Positions 26,400-39,484 of a DNA stretch of 64,000 nt are shown one piece after another. Origin of the DNA: Piper betle (taxonomy: Eukaryota > Streptophyta > Magnoliopsida > Piperales > Piperaceae); contig JAURVB010004884.1 in assembly GCA_033002965.1 (NCBI GenBank), positions 1 to 64,000 of the forward strand. Direction: 5' to 3'. The number at the start of each line of letters is the position of its first letter. Position 1 is the stretch's first letter. The notes below the pieces were generated by a model. It saw nothing but the letters and a program-made list of their open reading frames with translations, ran no database searches and was not told the DNA's origin. The position numbers and the translations under genes were made by a program.

Positions 26400-28197
26400 T
26401 TGCGGGTCGGGTAGTCGGTGCCGTGAGCAGTACCAAATTAAAATATGCCCGATCTTATTTTTATTAGGGTTAGGTTAAATGGTTAATGATTTTTTTATAT
26501 TTGATAAAATTTGTAATTTCTAGTATTTTTATCAAATAACAGGAAGTTTAAAGCCAAATTCTTATAAAAATTTAATGGAAATAATTATCTAACTCAATAT
26601 TTTTAAGATAATTTGAAATCTCAATAGAAAACATCCGAGTTGTTGGGTTGACATTCGAATCATTTTTCACAACGAAGACTAATTAATTACTTTTACTATA
26701 TTTTTAAATCTGATTTGAGTAATTTATAAGTGAAGTCTTCTAACTAAGGTTGATTATGATGTGCAAGACGTTCAACGCTCGAGTTTTATTATTGTTATTA
26801 TTAGTTGAATGCCCTAATTTTAATCCATGTTTGTTTTATAACTCCTTTTTAATAATAGGAATAAGGAGAAATGAAACTCATATGATCGCTTTTCTGATCT
26901 ACTTTTTTTAGTCATCAAGGCCAACAGGCAACTTGCATGCCAATTTTCATTCTCAAATTCCTTATTTTTAGAGGGATATTGCAAGGGGATGCTTCAAAGC
27001 ATCCCATTATCATAAAAGTGCCATCTCAAAAACTTGAAGTTCCAATGTACTTTGAAGGCTCTGAAAAATTGGACCAATCACCAACGAAGTTGGAAGTTGA
27101 AGCAACAATGTCCCCACTTAAGTTGACTGCCTAACCACTCAATCTCTTAAAAAAAGTTCCCACATATATGTTTTAGTAATCTGCAAAACATCCATCAAAT
27201 TAGGAGCCTGCTATCATGCGCTGCTTGCCTTTCACTTGGAAGTTAGGCATCCCCTCTCCCACGTCGGAAAATCTTCACCAGGCTGCTTCATTCCAAGAAG
27301 ATAATGCATGGTAATTTGAACAGTGTATGCTAAGTACTATTCTCAAGGAATGAAAGTTGGATCACAACATAGAATATAAGAAGATGGAATTCTACTAAAA
27401 TAAAACTTGTTGTCATTTCTCATCCTTCCCGGTTCGGATCAGGAAAGTATGGAGTATTATGCGTTGTATAATTTCCAACAAGGTTTTTGTGAGCATGTAT
27501 TTTGTGATGAACAAAGAGATTTGGTTGTAAGATAGGGTTTCCTACAATCAAATAGTGTGTTTTTCTTGCTGCTCAAAATCAAATAGTGTTTATAAACCTT
27601 ACATATATTAACCCCACAATCAAATATCATCGTTTTTCTTGCTGCTCAATAAAGGGTATTTGTCACATTTCAATCACAGAAAGTGCATTAACTCTTGCTG
27701 GTAGTCATGCAACTCATGACTGGAATTTAGACTCTCAATAACATCAACTTACACATTAAGATAGCCAAAAAATGAACTCACTCTTGTAATATGTATACCG
27801 TAGGAGTTACTTAACAAGGAGCTAGGGAAAAATGTGAGGACATAATAGACGCTGGCAGCCATGCTACAAATGCTTCCAATGTATTTCAGTATTGATCAAA
27901 CAAAAATCCATCACAACGTCATTGGATTTTTAGCAGAGAATTAGATAGGTGGACAAAGTTTAACCAAAACTTGGAGAATGTACACATCCTAGAATAATCG
28001 AGCACTCGCATCATGATCATACTTCAATGTATGAGACGCTACAGAGTAAAACCTTTAAGCAGTTCATAGTAGACTCACTGTATAACTGGACATCTCCACA
28101 AAAAACTAAAACTTCATAATCAGTTCAAAACTATTCTCCACCAATTCATTCCAAGTATCCGCCACCAAGCTTGATCAAACTTATCTAAAAAAATTTG
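26400..28197. other. Intergenic spacer
   Basis: AT-rich spacer. A 65-codon frame at 26937-27134 has no recognisable motif and is not reported as a gene. The part next to 28198 is presumably 3' UTR of the FLOURY1-like gene. Confidence 0.5.
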
Positions 28198-29007
28198 TCA
28201 CATTGTATGAGAATCAAAATCAAGAGAACTTTTTAGGCCATTAAGGAAATCACCTTTGGTTGGTGTGAGAGAGGAACTGGTTGTATCCATCTGCCTAATC
28301 TTTTCAATGTGATTAAAGGTCATGAATTGGCCCTGTTGCCTACCAACAACCAAAATATTCTCATCACCTTCTGATCTGTTTCCAATTGAAATATTTTGGT
28401 TAGAAGCCATTTGATCAAGCAGTTTCTGGTCATCTTCATGTACTAGACTTCTCATAGATTCTGCGTTCAATATCACCCACTTCAGATGCTCAATCACTTC
28501 CCTGTCATGGTTTTGCTTCTCTTTGACGAGTTCACGAAACTGGCGAGCTTCTAACAGGCTCAGACTCATTTCGTTCTGAAGTTTGAAGATCATGGCCATG
28601 GCAGAGTCCAAGGAAGAGGCCGCTGCTTTCCTTTCCTTCTCAAGCTCCAAGCAAGCGTCTTGGTGCCGCTCTCTTTCGGCCATCAACGTTTTCTTTATCT
28701 CCGCAACCTCCTCCTTGGTGCTTCCTTCACATCTTGCCTCCCCTTCATGACAAACTTCGTGACATTGTTTTCGTGTTGTATGACTTGCCATTGCCACGGA
28801 GGAGAGAATTCCACGGTCCCAATCATTGTCACTCTTCTTCCTAGACTCGCCTATAACATCTTCCCAACGCAAGCACAAGGCTTTCATCCCAACAACAAAG
28901 AGAAAGACCATCGCCATGAAACTGAAAACCAACTCCAAGCAACCGCAGCGGCAACAAGACCCACTTTCAAAATCTCTGCTTTCAGAAGAGAAACCGGATG
29001 CGGACAT
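28198..29007 (-). CDS. FLOURY1-like protein (GTD-binding/DUF593), 5' end uncertain
   Basis: From the ATG at 29007 the product is 269 aa. A hydrophobic segment (LELVFSFMAMVFLFVVGMKA, about 25-44) should anchor it in a membrane. A long coiled-coil (about 105-190) follows, with the pattern ERERHQDACLELEKERKAAA then AMAMIFKLQNEMSLSLLEA and REVIEHLKWVI. That is the GTD-binding (DUF593, zein-binding/myosin-binding) signature. FLOURY1 is an endoplasmic-reticulum protein of similar size that organises zein in maize protein bodies; other family members bind myosin XI. The open frame continues upstream of this ATG, without another ATG, through a second hydrophobic stretch (PYWWLCFVLLLCV). It is closed by a TAG that doubles as an acceptor-like ATATTTAG near 29100. 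An upstream exon supplying a first membrane helix is therefore likely. Family call good, N-terminus unsettled. Confidence 0.7.
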   Translation of the reverse strand: MSASGFSSESRDFESGSCCRCGCLELVFSFMAMVFLFVVGMKALCLRWEDVIGESRKKSDNDWDRGILSSVAMASHTTRKQCHEVCHEGEARCEGSTKEEVAEIKKTLMAERERHQDACLELEKERKAAASSLDSAMAMIFKLQNEMSLSLLEARQFRELVKEKQNHDREVIEHLKWVILNAESMRSLVHEDDQKLLDQMASNQNISIGNRSEGDENILVVGRQQGQFMTFNHIEKIRQMDTTSSSLTPTKGDFLNGLKSSLDFDSHTM

Positions 29008-29109
29008 GCGGTGCACGCAGAGCAGCAATACAAAGCAGAGCCACCAATAGGGTGAGAAGAAAAAGCCCGCCTCATAATTGCAGAAAAGAATGAATTGCTT
29101 CTAAATATG

Positions 29110-31185
29110 CCCAGTGACGAAGAGGATGCAACTGAGATCATTTGGGGGGGTGGGGGGAGACAGTATAACCAGAAGTGACTCAGGACGAAGGAACTGCACT
29201 GGCCATTCATTCCTTCATAAATCCTGCACTGGAATAATTGCTTTCATACTTTGCTTATTGTTCGAAAGAAAGTTGTCTTAAAAAAACACAAGTCTGATTG
29301 GAGATTGGGAAAAGAGGAATTAATTGTAGTGACAAAGAAACTAGTTTTGGTCATCTGATTTGTTCTCGGGAAGGAGGAAGAGGGAAGGAAGAGAGACAGA
29401 TGGGATGTGAACGTGGGAGAAGCAAGGCTTTTGGATAACCATCCCATATAATTGCATGGTAAAATTCTTAGAAATCTTTTTTTTTTTTTTTTTTGAAGCT
29501 ATCAGAATTACTAGACGACTCAGCCTAAATGCAAATTATTTTTTTGGATAACCATCCCACTGGGATCCACGATTTATATGCTAAAATATTTTTACCCCAA
29601 TTTATTTTCCAAATGCAAATTATTCTTTTTAAATATTATATCTTATTGGACCGGCTTTTTTCAATCCATTATAGTTTAAGTCTGTATAATATAATTCGAA
29701 ATATCGGATCCCACTGCCTACTTGGTTGTGCATTGTATATTTTAATTTTTATTATTTTAATCCATATTATTTTAAACTGTACCCAAATTTTTAGTCTGAT
29801 ATTTTCACATATCTAGTTTTTATTTTCTTAAAAATTACAGTATTTTAGCCTGTATTTAAAATAACTTTGACAACAAAAGTATATTTTTAATATTAAATAA
29901 AATATTTTATTTATAATTTTAAAACTTCATGGAAGCTAATTTAGCCCAATTGACCCAAATGTACCTCATACCAAGTACAAATCTTATACGATAAGCAACA
30001 TAGTATTTAAAAGTATGCTTTGTAACGTCGTTGCCTTAATTAGTAATTCTCCCAAAACATGGCTATTTGTGTTCAATTTATGAGATCTCAGGTTGGGTTA
30101 AATTGTTATGATATTATTCACTAAATCAAATAAATTAACTAAGAAGATTTTACCGAATATATAATTAAGTGATAATGCTATTCAGGTTAATATTGAATAT
30201 TGACTAAGGAATAACATTTTTAATTATGAAATATAATAAATGTAATATGGAAAAATTCTCGTGGCTTAATAATATGATAAACTTAATATGTCATCTTTAA
30301 AAAATTATATCTCTAGGAATACATCTCAGAAAATTTTTAAGTTTTAGAATGAGAAACTAAACATTCTAAAGAGTCTAATAAAAAAATCAGGTAAAATGAA
30401 TTTATGAAGAGTGAGATATGATTGTTTTAAGTTAGCCTTATGACTAAGTTATTAGATAATAATGTGGATGGATAAAATTAATTTTTTATAAGTCTATAAA
30501 ATATGATATTTTAATATGACAAATTATAGTGAATAATAGAGTTTGGAAAGGTGTTTTTGAGATTTAGAACTCTTCTTTAAGGCTATATCAAGAAGTAAAC
30601 ATCTTTTTTGTATAAACATGAATCATATTAGGATTTAATTAATTAATCAAGATAAAATACCCAAAATACTTATTTAATTATGTCAATTAGTATATAAGTG
30701 TAGAGAGGGTTGATCCATCTCTCTCTAAAATATTGTTGACGTCAAGAGGGAAGAGGAGGATGCTAGGTTTGGCATATGTTTCATCTTCTTTTCTCCAATT
30801 TCTTTATCAATTCATCATAATTTTATAAAATTCATTCATGCATAAGGCATACATACATCATGCTTATATTAATTTTCTATGAATTTGAATAGATTTTTAG
30901 GAAGAGAAATCATGAATTTTGTGTATTTTGATGATGGAATTGTAGTTCCTTGAGTTCCTGGATTTTGAACTCGGTAAATATGTTTTTGCATGAAAAAATA
31001 ATAATTTATACATGTTTAGTTCTTGCTTGAATTACAATTGTTTTAATAATTCTAATTTTTATGATTCATGATGAGTTCATGTTGATAAATACATTTATAA
31101 TAATTTTATGGAGTTCTACATGTATATAATTGAGTAATCATGTTAATTAATTCATGTAGGAAGGTTATATAAAAATATCTTATTA
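29110..31185. other. AT-rich intergenic DNA left of solo LTR 1
   Basis: No gene seen. A stretch near 29860-30010 resembles one near 35770-35915: AT-rich, then 'gaccca/gagcca..aaatgtac/atatac..tacaaatct/tataaatct'. This suggests two copies of an uncharacterised repeat on either side of the 31-34 kb solo LTR. A T-run lies near 29480-29495. Confidence 0.4.
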
Positions 31186-34168
31186 TGTAAAACCCACGAT
31201 TCGAGTCAGGGTTTTATATTCAGAACCAGTCGGTTCGATCTGTTATTTTCGAGTCGGGTCAGTTTCAGAACATGTGTACTGAGTCAACGCTAGTAGCGTG
31301 ATATGAGCTATGAGGGTCATGCATACCCAAATATATGATAATAACGTTATGAACATAGCAGAACAGAATGAATTATCAGAATATATGAGAGTATGCCAGT
31401 TATTTTTCTTTATTTTATTTTTATATACAGTGGATCGTAAAATTAGCTTTAGGCTGTTTACAGCGTTAGGACGCGTTATGGGGCAGTTTGGGTGGGTTGA
31501 TAGTTCTAGAGCATATCATTATGATGTTTTGGTGTTGTTTGATTTTATGGGATTTTTTTCGATTTTTTTTAGGATTTAATACGAGTTAGTTATTATTCTT
31601 GACTCGAGACGGAGTTGAGTCAAGTCTTATTTACAAGTTTGCCACCCAAACATTTCTTCTTCTCCCCTGACACTTTTCCCTTCCAAACCCTAGCCGCACC
31701 TACTGTTTGGTGCCGCCACTGCCGGCGCCGTCGTCGCCTTGCCACCGGGCGTCACCGCCTAGCCCCGCCATGGCGTCGTCGTGCCGCCCTGACCAAGCCC
31801 AGCCACCATCTAGCCGCCATGATGCGAGGAAGCAGCGCCTTTGCGCCGCACTTTCGTCGCCGATCGCGCTGCCGGCGACCATCGCCACCGCGATCCAGCT
31901 GTAGCCTCGACACCCTCGACCACCCAGCAACCTTCCCTGACCGGAGTGGAGGCCATCGCCGCCCAGGCCGGCCGGATCTAGCTACCCATCATCGCCGGCC
32001 CCTATTTTTGCCATTTTCCGGCTAGCAACCGCCTCCGCCGACCATGTTAACGTAGTAGACGTGTCAGGCTCGCCGAGCCGGTTCTAATGGTACCCAATAT
32101 GACCCTTATCTAGCCAGTAGACACCGTTGGTGATTGTCGCCGAAAAACTGCCAGAAGCTGCCGGAAAACTATTGAAACCTGCCGAAAAATCGCTGGAACC
32201 TATCGGAAAACCAGATTTGCTAGAATTCGTCGGATCTTCCACGGAGCTTATCCAGTCGATCCCGATCAAACTTCGGACGCCAACGAGCACCGAATTCGAG
32301 CTCTGAGACTCGCGACAAAACCCTAGTCGTTGCCGATTACCAACGATGTGAGGTATAATTACCTCCGAATTTATAATTTAAACTTGATAATTGTTAGCAC
32401 AGCATGCTAGGGTTGGTTTATTGATGTGATTAATGCTTAATTATGGATAAAATGATGAGTGGCATGATGAGAGTAAGTGTGAATGAAGAGTAAGTGATCT
32501 AATGAGAGCATGATAAGTGACTACGACATAACTTAGAAAAACGTAATAAAATTAGTATGAATAGGATGAGTTAGAATTATTTTCACATTTATGATTATTT
32601 GGCTGTAGTCGGATATTGTTGGTATTTTGAGTGTGATGTTCATTGCGTTTGATGTATCATTTAGTTAGCGGGCATTATTAATTAGTTTTGATGTGTAGGT
32701 ACGAAGTAAGAGCTAGCCGCCTAGGCGCAATGACACGCTTTGAGCTTCTACCAGGTCCATTTAAGACTCAATTCTGTTTTACGTTCTCTTCTATTGTATG
32801 CTTATTTTATTATTTGCAGAACGGGTTAAGTGACGTTTTATTGGATCGTACTTAACTTGGGCCATTTAACCGAACAGTTTTTTGGATTAATAACCCCTCG
32901 AGGATGAGATCCCTCGAGGATGATTTTGAAAATAAGATCCACCACAAGTTGCCTTCGGGCCTATTAAATAAATCCCTACCCAGACCTATATATGTGTAGT
33001 TTTCACGTTTTCAGTGAGACGAGAGATGGAAAAATCGACTCCACGTACCATGAGCGGATGCTGTGACAGTCAAAGCGGGCTTTGGATTAATGCCAGCGGA
33101 CTGTTCCATTCCCGAGGGATCCTGACAACTCTGCATTTGAGTTCCTCACACCTGGAGAACGTGGAGGTTTACGGGTACTGTTTAGTACAGCGCATGTCCA
33201 GACTTGTGGTTCAAAGGGCACTAAAGGCAACTGCCTGAGAGTACTCGGCATTTGTGCTCAAGGCCAGGAGAAATATGAAGGTAAGGAGAGGGCTTAGGAT
33301 TTGAGACCAGAAAATAAAGTAAGAAAATGCCGAGAGCGGCATCAGCAACAGCAGATCAGTAAGTTCGGGATGCTACCGGGTCTGCTGCCCAGTGGCTCCT
33401 CAATAGTGCCCTTCAGAGTGTTCACGTGGAGTATATAATGTTTTCTTTCATATGAGAGTTTGCTCTCATAGCCAGCTTGTTATAGTTATTTTATTTTTCG
33501 GACCAGTAACACTTGTTACTGACGTGTTTTCATACTATATGTAGGTAATAATCAAGAGTTGGAGGAGCCAGCTTGGACGGAGGAGCACTGTTGTCGCTTG
33601 TATACATGTCAGTCGATAGAGTGGTTAATATTCTATTTATGATGCTATTATATTGTGAATGTTGTGAAATGTTAAGACATGATAGGATATGATTAAATGC
33701 AATGATATGATGTTATGACGTGATGAAAAGCCAAGACATGATGACAAGAGGTGAAATGTGATCAGAGCGCGCAACGGAAGTGTGGTGGGTTGAAACCCAA
33801 GTTCCATAATGAGTATACAGTATATTAGATTATGTGTGATTGAAATTGTTGATATATGCATATATATTGGTATATGTTGTTTTGATAAGGTGGACCCTAA
33901 TTGCACTTTTAGAAGAGACTCTGTCCGTTTTATTTTAGAATTTTTATTGAATTTGATCGTAATTATATTGGTGTCTATTTTGAATTGCATATCATTCATT
34001 TAGTATCATGTTAGGGTTGTGCATTCATCCATGCATTGCGAGTTGTATCTTCATCTTAAGACGCCGAGATTGGATCCGCATGAGTTAAGTTCGGGTTAGC
34101 TGACCTAATTGGGACCTGTAACATGCCGGTTCGGTTCACGAGCATGAACCAGATTTGGGGGTATTACA
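31186..34168 (+). mobile_element. Solo LTR 1 (2983 bp)
   Basis: Begins TGTAAAACCCACGA and ends GGGGGTATTACA. Perfect 5-bp target duplication TATTA (31181-31185 and 34169-34173). Colinear over its whole length with the copies at 49197-52118 (reverse) and 56792-59639. It contains a GC-rich block (about 31690-32060), GCCGGAAAA-type short repeats, an AT-rich island, and a TATA-like CCTATATATG near 32985. No gag/pol sequence, primer-binding site or second LTR adjoins it, so it is a solo LTR left by recombination. Length and ends suit a Ty3/gypsy element, but lineage cannot be fixed without the internal region. Confidence 0.85.
32985..32996 (+). promoter_or_regulatory. Putative LTR TATA box (copy 1)
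   Basis: CCTATATATGTG follows the block 'cttcgggcctatt.aataaatccc.acccaga' and precedes 'tagttttc.cgtttt..gtgaga'. The same context occurs in the other two solo LTRs, which suggests the LTR core promoter and a U3/R boundary shortly downstream. This is inferred from conservation. Confidence 0.45.
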
Positions 34169-34173
34169 TATTA

Positions 34174-36400
34174 AATTATGCTTAAATGGTATAAATTATT
34201 AGAATGAGAAATTTCATTTAAACTAATATTAGGTTTCATTAAAATAAGTAGTCTAACTTGTTTGATTGTTGTGAATTGATCTATAATTGAATTGTGGAAG
34301 TTTGAATATGAAAAATCATATTTGAGAAAACACAATTGTGCTATGACGCAAGGAGAGTTGGGCCAAGGCACAAATATTTTGGCTGTAGGACAAACGTTCT
34401 CTGCCAAGGCATAAGATAATTTCGCACCAAAGGCACAATAAACTTTTGCGTCAAAGCTCAAGGTTGTTTGTGGGTTGAACGTGAGTTTTTGTTTGAAGGT
34501 TAATTGGTTGGATTAAGTCATGACAATTACTTAAAATAAAGTTAATAAAAGGTTAATGGTTCTAGTTGATGAATGATACTTGGTTTAGCTTGAAAATTTT
34601 CTTGAGTGATGTGCATGTGTGTGGATATATCATGTGGGTTGTATTCCCTAATGTATATTTTTGAGTTTTAGGGGAGAATCTGCTAGCTTTTAAGTGAAGT
34701 AATGTGAGGAAACTTTCCAAGGTACATATAGCTTGTATGATAAGTCATTAATACAATGCATGATCCTTACTTGGTGAGGAGAAAAAATACTTTTAGCATT
34801 AGTATGTTGGACATATGTTTGGATTTTGCTTTCATAACTAAAAGATACGATGGTTTAGGTTTCGAGGACTTTGAACCAACATAATCCACTATGAACTTCG
34901 ATACTGAAGTTTGGGCGGGGATTAGGTATAGTGTCATCCCTTTGAGACAATGAAAGCATTTGTGATCATAAATGAATATTATTTTCTATAGATCGGCTAA
35001 ATTTGTTAAACAAGGGTTAGGGATAGACTCTATGGTATTTATTTTATTCATTATTATTATGCGTATTTGGTGATTTCATCACTAACGTTTCCACAAATAA
35101 CTAGTTGGGAACGTGATTTGAGACCTCGTTGGAGACGGTGCTGAGAGTCTCTATATTAGATAATTAAAATTAATTATCTAGATAACCTTGTTTGGTTATA
35201 TTTGAATTATATATATTATTAGTAGCGGAACCCGGTTCCTTTCGATGGGGATTCTTATGCTTCTTGTGGCTTTACTTAATTTATAAATTCATGTGATTGT
35301 GATAAATATATTGGACATATTTTATTCATTGGAATAATTTATATTTTACAGCAATTAAATGACATAAAATTTTATTTATTTAATGCTTGTGGTTAATTCT
35401 TAAATTTGATAAATGTAATGGTTATTTATTACATGTATGTTATTATTTAATTATTATATTTATTATTTTATTAGGGTTCAAGTTGTCAGACTAGAAGTGA
35501 CACCGTGCCTGATTTTGGGTGGGTCATCACACAATTTTCTTGATCATTAATTTTCTCAAAACAATTTTATTTATTAAAAACCATGATATTTTAACCATAG
35601 TTTTAAATATTGTATTGTACCACCCACTTATATATGGTATATTGCATATTACCTTCAAGTCTTGTATGATTTAAACCTTTGTACTATTTTAATTTGTCTA
35701 AGGTTTAAAATTTTAAATTTTTTACAAAATTTAGTTTTTTTGTTTAAATTATGGTATTGTAATTGGTATTTAATAAAATATTACAGATAAAATATACTTT
35801 AAGAATTAATAAATATTTTATTTATAACTTTAAAATTAAGTTGAGCCCGGATTGACATGACTGAGCCAAATATATACTATACCAGCTATAAATCTAGTAT
35901 GGTAACCGATATGATAATTAGAGTTATGATTTTAAGTTACATTTATAAAAAATATTTTGAATGTTTGATAAAATAATTTATTTCAAATTTTAAAATGTGG
36001 GATAGTTTGATTCGATCTTAGCATTATTTAAAATTTTGTTACACCGCACCCCAATATTACAAAGTCTACTGCATGGGAACGAAAAGAGAAAATGGCCTGT
36101 TTTTCGGGACGGAGCGGAAGCCCTCAATATCCTAAACTCCAATGAAACGGGTTCTTTGCTTAGAGACATGGAGAGAGTTTTTTTGTGAAGGCAAACAATA
36201 ATGAGTTTCAAATGTCTCGAAAGTACATTTTTTCCACTTGATGAATCCCCTGGGAGTGGGCAAAGACACGGCTCCAACTAAAGAAATCCTGTGATCTTAA
36301 AAGCCCGATCATATCACAAAACGAAGAGTATATCGACCAAGTCCAACTAAATGTATAAGAGTCATATGGGCTAATCGAAGTTTTATTCGAAAACTTGCAC
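34174..36400. other. AT-rich intergenic DNA with a possible LTR terminus
   Basis: No gene recognised. Near 35495-35532 the reverse strand reads TGTGATGACCCACCC, followed by AAAATCAGGCACGG. That resembles the 5' end of some plant gypsy LTRs. No matching opposite end or target duplication was found, so this is only a possible degraded element. Confidence 0.3.
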
Positions 36401-36563
36401 GACAGTCGTAGCAGAAACACGAGCATGGACGGTGGCCTTGAGGGCCCACAGTCGTAGCAGACAACACACAACGCTTTCAAGCATATGGACGGTGGCCTTG
36501 AGAGGGTCCACAGTCGTAGCAGAAACACACAACGCTTTCAAGCATGGGCGGTGGCCTTGAGGG
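36401..36563. repeat. About 60-bp tandem repeats spanning the 3' end of CAD gene A
   Basis: Units containing 'cggtggccttgag', 'cacagtcgtagcag' and 'aacgctttcaagcat' occur in succession, with a partial unit at the left. The innermost copy includes the last codons and the stop of CAD gene A. The outer copies therefore duplicate the C-terminal codons plus 3' UTR downstream of the stop. Confidence 0.8.
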
Positions 36564-39484
36564 TGTTGGCAATATCTATGACGAAACGGAACCGAACATC
36601 CGCCTTAGCCAACCTCTCCATCGCCGTGTTCACATAGTCAGCCGAAATGAGCTCAATGTCGGCCGTTATGTTGTTCTTGGCCGCAAAATCAATCATCTCC
36701 TGCGTCTCTTTCATCCCGCCAATCATGCTGCCGCACACTACCTTCCTCCCTGCAAATTTTGCAACACCGGATAAAGTGTTCAATTTTGCTTCTGACACCC
36801 AGATTAAAATTCCACACACATCGCCAAGGAGCAGCTTACCCATGAATAAAGGAAAGACGGGCAACTCAAGTGGGAGGACGGGGGCACCAACCATCACTAG
36901 CTTCCCATCTGTCTTTAGCAAACTAAGCAGAGGCGTCAGGGGATGAACGGCAGAGACTGTGTCAATAATACCATCCAAGGTCCCCGCAGCAGCCTACACA
37001 AACCAGAAATATTATTAATCTTTAAACAATCAAATTGAACACATTGGGAAGTTGGATTTAGTATATCATCAATGTATCAGTTTGAAGAATCAAATAGAAA
37101 TTAGAGTGGAGTACCTTGATTTCTGCAGGGTCCTTGCTGTCCAAGAAGGCATCCGCACCGAGCCGCTCAATGGCCTCTTGCTTCTTGGATGGGGAAGTGC
37201 TAATGACGGTCACCTTGACGCCGAAGGCCTTAGCAAACTTGACGGCAACATGGCCCAGCCCTCCGAGGCCAACAATGCCGACGTGCAGGCCTGGCTGGGC
37301 GAGGCCGTAGTGGCGGAGGGGGCTGTAAACAGTGATCCCGGCGCACAGGAGAGGGGCAGCTGCATCAAGCGGCAGATCGTCGGGGATGAGGACGGCAAAG
37401 TGCTCTTCAACGACAATGTTGTCGGAGAAGCCACCATAGGTGATGGTGCCGTCGTGGTAAAGGGAGTTGTAAGTGAGGATCATCTTGGGGCAGTAGTTCT
37501 CGACATTCTTGTCGCAGTTGGGGCAGGTGCGGCAGGAACCAACCATGCACCCAATTCCGGCCTTGTCCCCGACCTTGAATTTGGTCACCTTCGCCCCTAC
37601 CGCCGTCACTTCGCCGACGATCTCGTGACTGCGCAATCACCATGGTAATCATTGTCCATAATAATCAGTTTAATCGAGAGTTAATTTGGTCTATATTGTA
37701 TATTACAGACCTATGGTATTGGAGCTGAATTTGTAGTGTCCCTGATCTTAATTTCAGGATGGGATTGAGAATAGATGGTGACTACTTTACGATATAAGCT
37801 TATAAGTCTTATAAAATAGACGGCTGTTATGAGATGTATCCAAAGGCCGTTAATATATTGATTATACAATCATTAAAATCATCAAAATTGTTTGTATGCG
37901 GAAGTCATGTCATCACGGTCATCATCATTTGATTGACATCCGGCTCATGCTACAAAACAAAGGACTCCGACTCAATCCTTGTCAGATTAACAAAAGAATT
38001 CGGTTTATAAGAGTAAGAAAACTATTTTTTCCTAAATTGTTAAATCAGTTTATCAATTGATTGTCAACAAATTGCAAAAATATTGACTTGGATTGATACT
38101 AGTAGAATCCAAATGGTATCTAACTCAAAACTTACAAAGTCATTTTTACCATATTTGATTGAAGGGTCCACATAAATTCACAAAATTGTTAGAGGAGAAA
38201 GTCATTTAGTGCAATGGGCATCAAATCAAACCTTGTCCACGATGAGTCTCCCACCTACTCAGAAAAGTGGTCCTTACTAGTAGTCACGGACACCATTAAA
38301 GAATGGCATTGCCTTCCTTCAACCTGGCGCAACTACCGTAATTCAAAGAGCAATGAAGAGAAATAAAGCTCCATCTACTCCCTCCCAACCAACGCCAACG
38401 GTGGCATTTATAGCCACCCAGCCCAACAAAAGCAATCACGAAAATTTGTGGAATAACGGCCATACACATTAAGACTGGCTATGGCTAAAGGAATCAAAGT
38501 TAACGAGACGAAGACGGCGTTACTCACCCGGGGAGGATGGGGTAGGAGGAGATGCCCCAATCGTTCTTGATGTTGTGCAGGTCGGTGTGGCAGATGCCGC
38601 AGAACAGGATCTTCAATGTCACATCCCCTTCGCCATTCTCCCTGCAATAATCAAATCCCACGCCCAATCTTATTGTCGACAAAGTAAGCACAAAGCTACC
38701 ATTGAATCCTTATGAAAATGGCTTCTACTTTGTAGTCTTTTATAGGAGGAATGTTTATTGATTTGATTAATTATTTTGGCGACAAAAATATAAAAACAAT
38801 AGAATGATCGAAAACAAGTAATCGAATGGGGGTGAATCAACATTCAACACCATGCATTCAAGAACAAAAATAAGCAATTTTTTATTTTTTTTAAAAAGGA
38901 AAAGACTAAGTAGTGATGGCAACACGCATACAAACTAAAGAGCATCTACTCAACGTCATTTGTCCTGCAAATCACCGCTAAATTTCGCAGGAAGAAAAAG
39001 CTTGTTTCCGATAGAGTAATCACAAGGCGGACATTATCTACACTATTAAATTCATGGCGACAATAATCTACAAATAACCGATCCAAAGTTGCAATGTATG
39101 GATTTTCATCCTTCACCACCGCATTAAAACGATCGAAAATGCTAACCAGTACTATCATGCATCCAAAAAATTTTCTCTAATCAGAGCTACAGCAGCCGAA
39201 TCAAGATGCGGAATCGACATCAACAACAACAACGTCTAACAACAACAAAAACAACGAAGATCATATAGCCATTGAGAGAACGCCCTAATCAAACACATCA
39301 AAAACATCGACGGCAGCAACAACAACAGAACTCAAGAACAGCAGTAGCTCTGCGATGGAAGAGGTGGCGAAGGATGGCCGGCATACCGGCGTGAGAAGTG
39401 GAAGGGGGAGAGGTGGCCGGAGGCGTCCAAGGCGGCCAAGCCGAAGGCCTTGTTCGGGTGCTCCGTCGCCGGCGACTTCGCCAT
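36538..39484 (-). CDS. CAD/mannitol dehydrogenase-like alcohol dehydrogenase A
   Basis: Zinc-dependent medium-chain dehydrogenase of 363 aa. Exons in gene order: 39484-39387, 38641-38528, 37628-37115, 36993-36840, 36749-36538. All junctions are GT-AG and phases agree. Catalytic zinc residues appear in CGICHTDLH and PGHEIVGE, and a third Cys in [13 protein letters not shown]. The structural zinc loop is [20 protein letters not shown], and the NADP-binding glycine motif is [24 protein letters not shown] in place of the bona fide CAD motif puts it with the ELI3/mannitol dehydrogenase (CAD class II/III) group. It probably reduces aromatic or terpenoid aldehydes with NADPH in the cytosol; the substrate is not predictable. 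First of three tandem copies. The intron before the last exon is short (90 bp) and open in frame, so unspliced reading would add 30 residues. Confidence 0.93.

Noticed and set aside
32880..32925. CCTCGAGG palindromes as restriction-type or regulatory sites
   Set aside because: They occur in the same place in solo LTRs 1 and 3 and are simply part of the shared LTR sequence.
36750..36839. Gene A with the last two exons fused into one
   Set aside because: The segment is open in frame, but it has good donor and acceptor sites. Its length and position match the introns in B and C, and the extra residues match no family member.
37052..37648. Long plus-strand frame opposite CAD gene A (also 46601-47167 opposite gene C)
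   Set aside because: Antisense shadow of the GC-rich third exon; the reverse strand carries the clear dehydrogenase sequence with matching splice sites.
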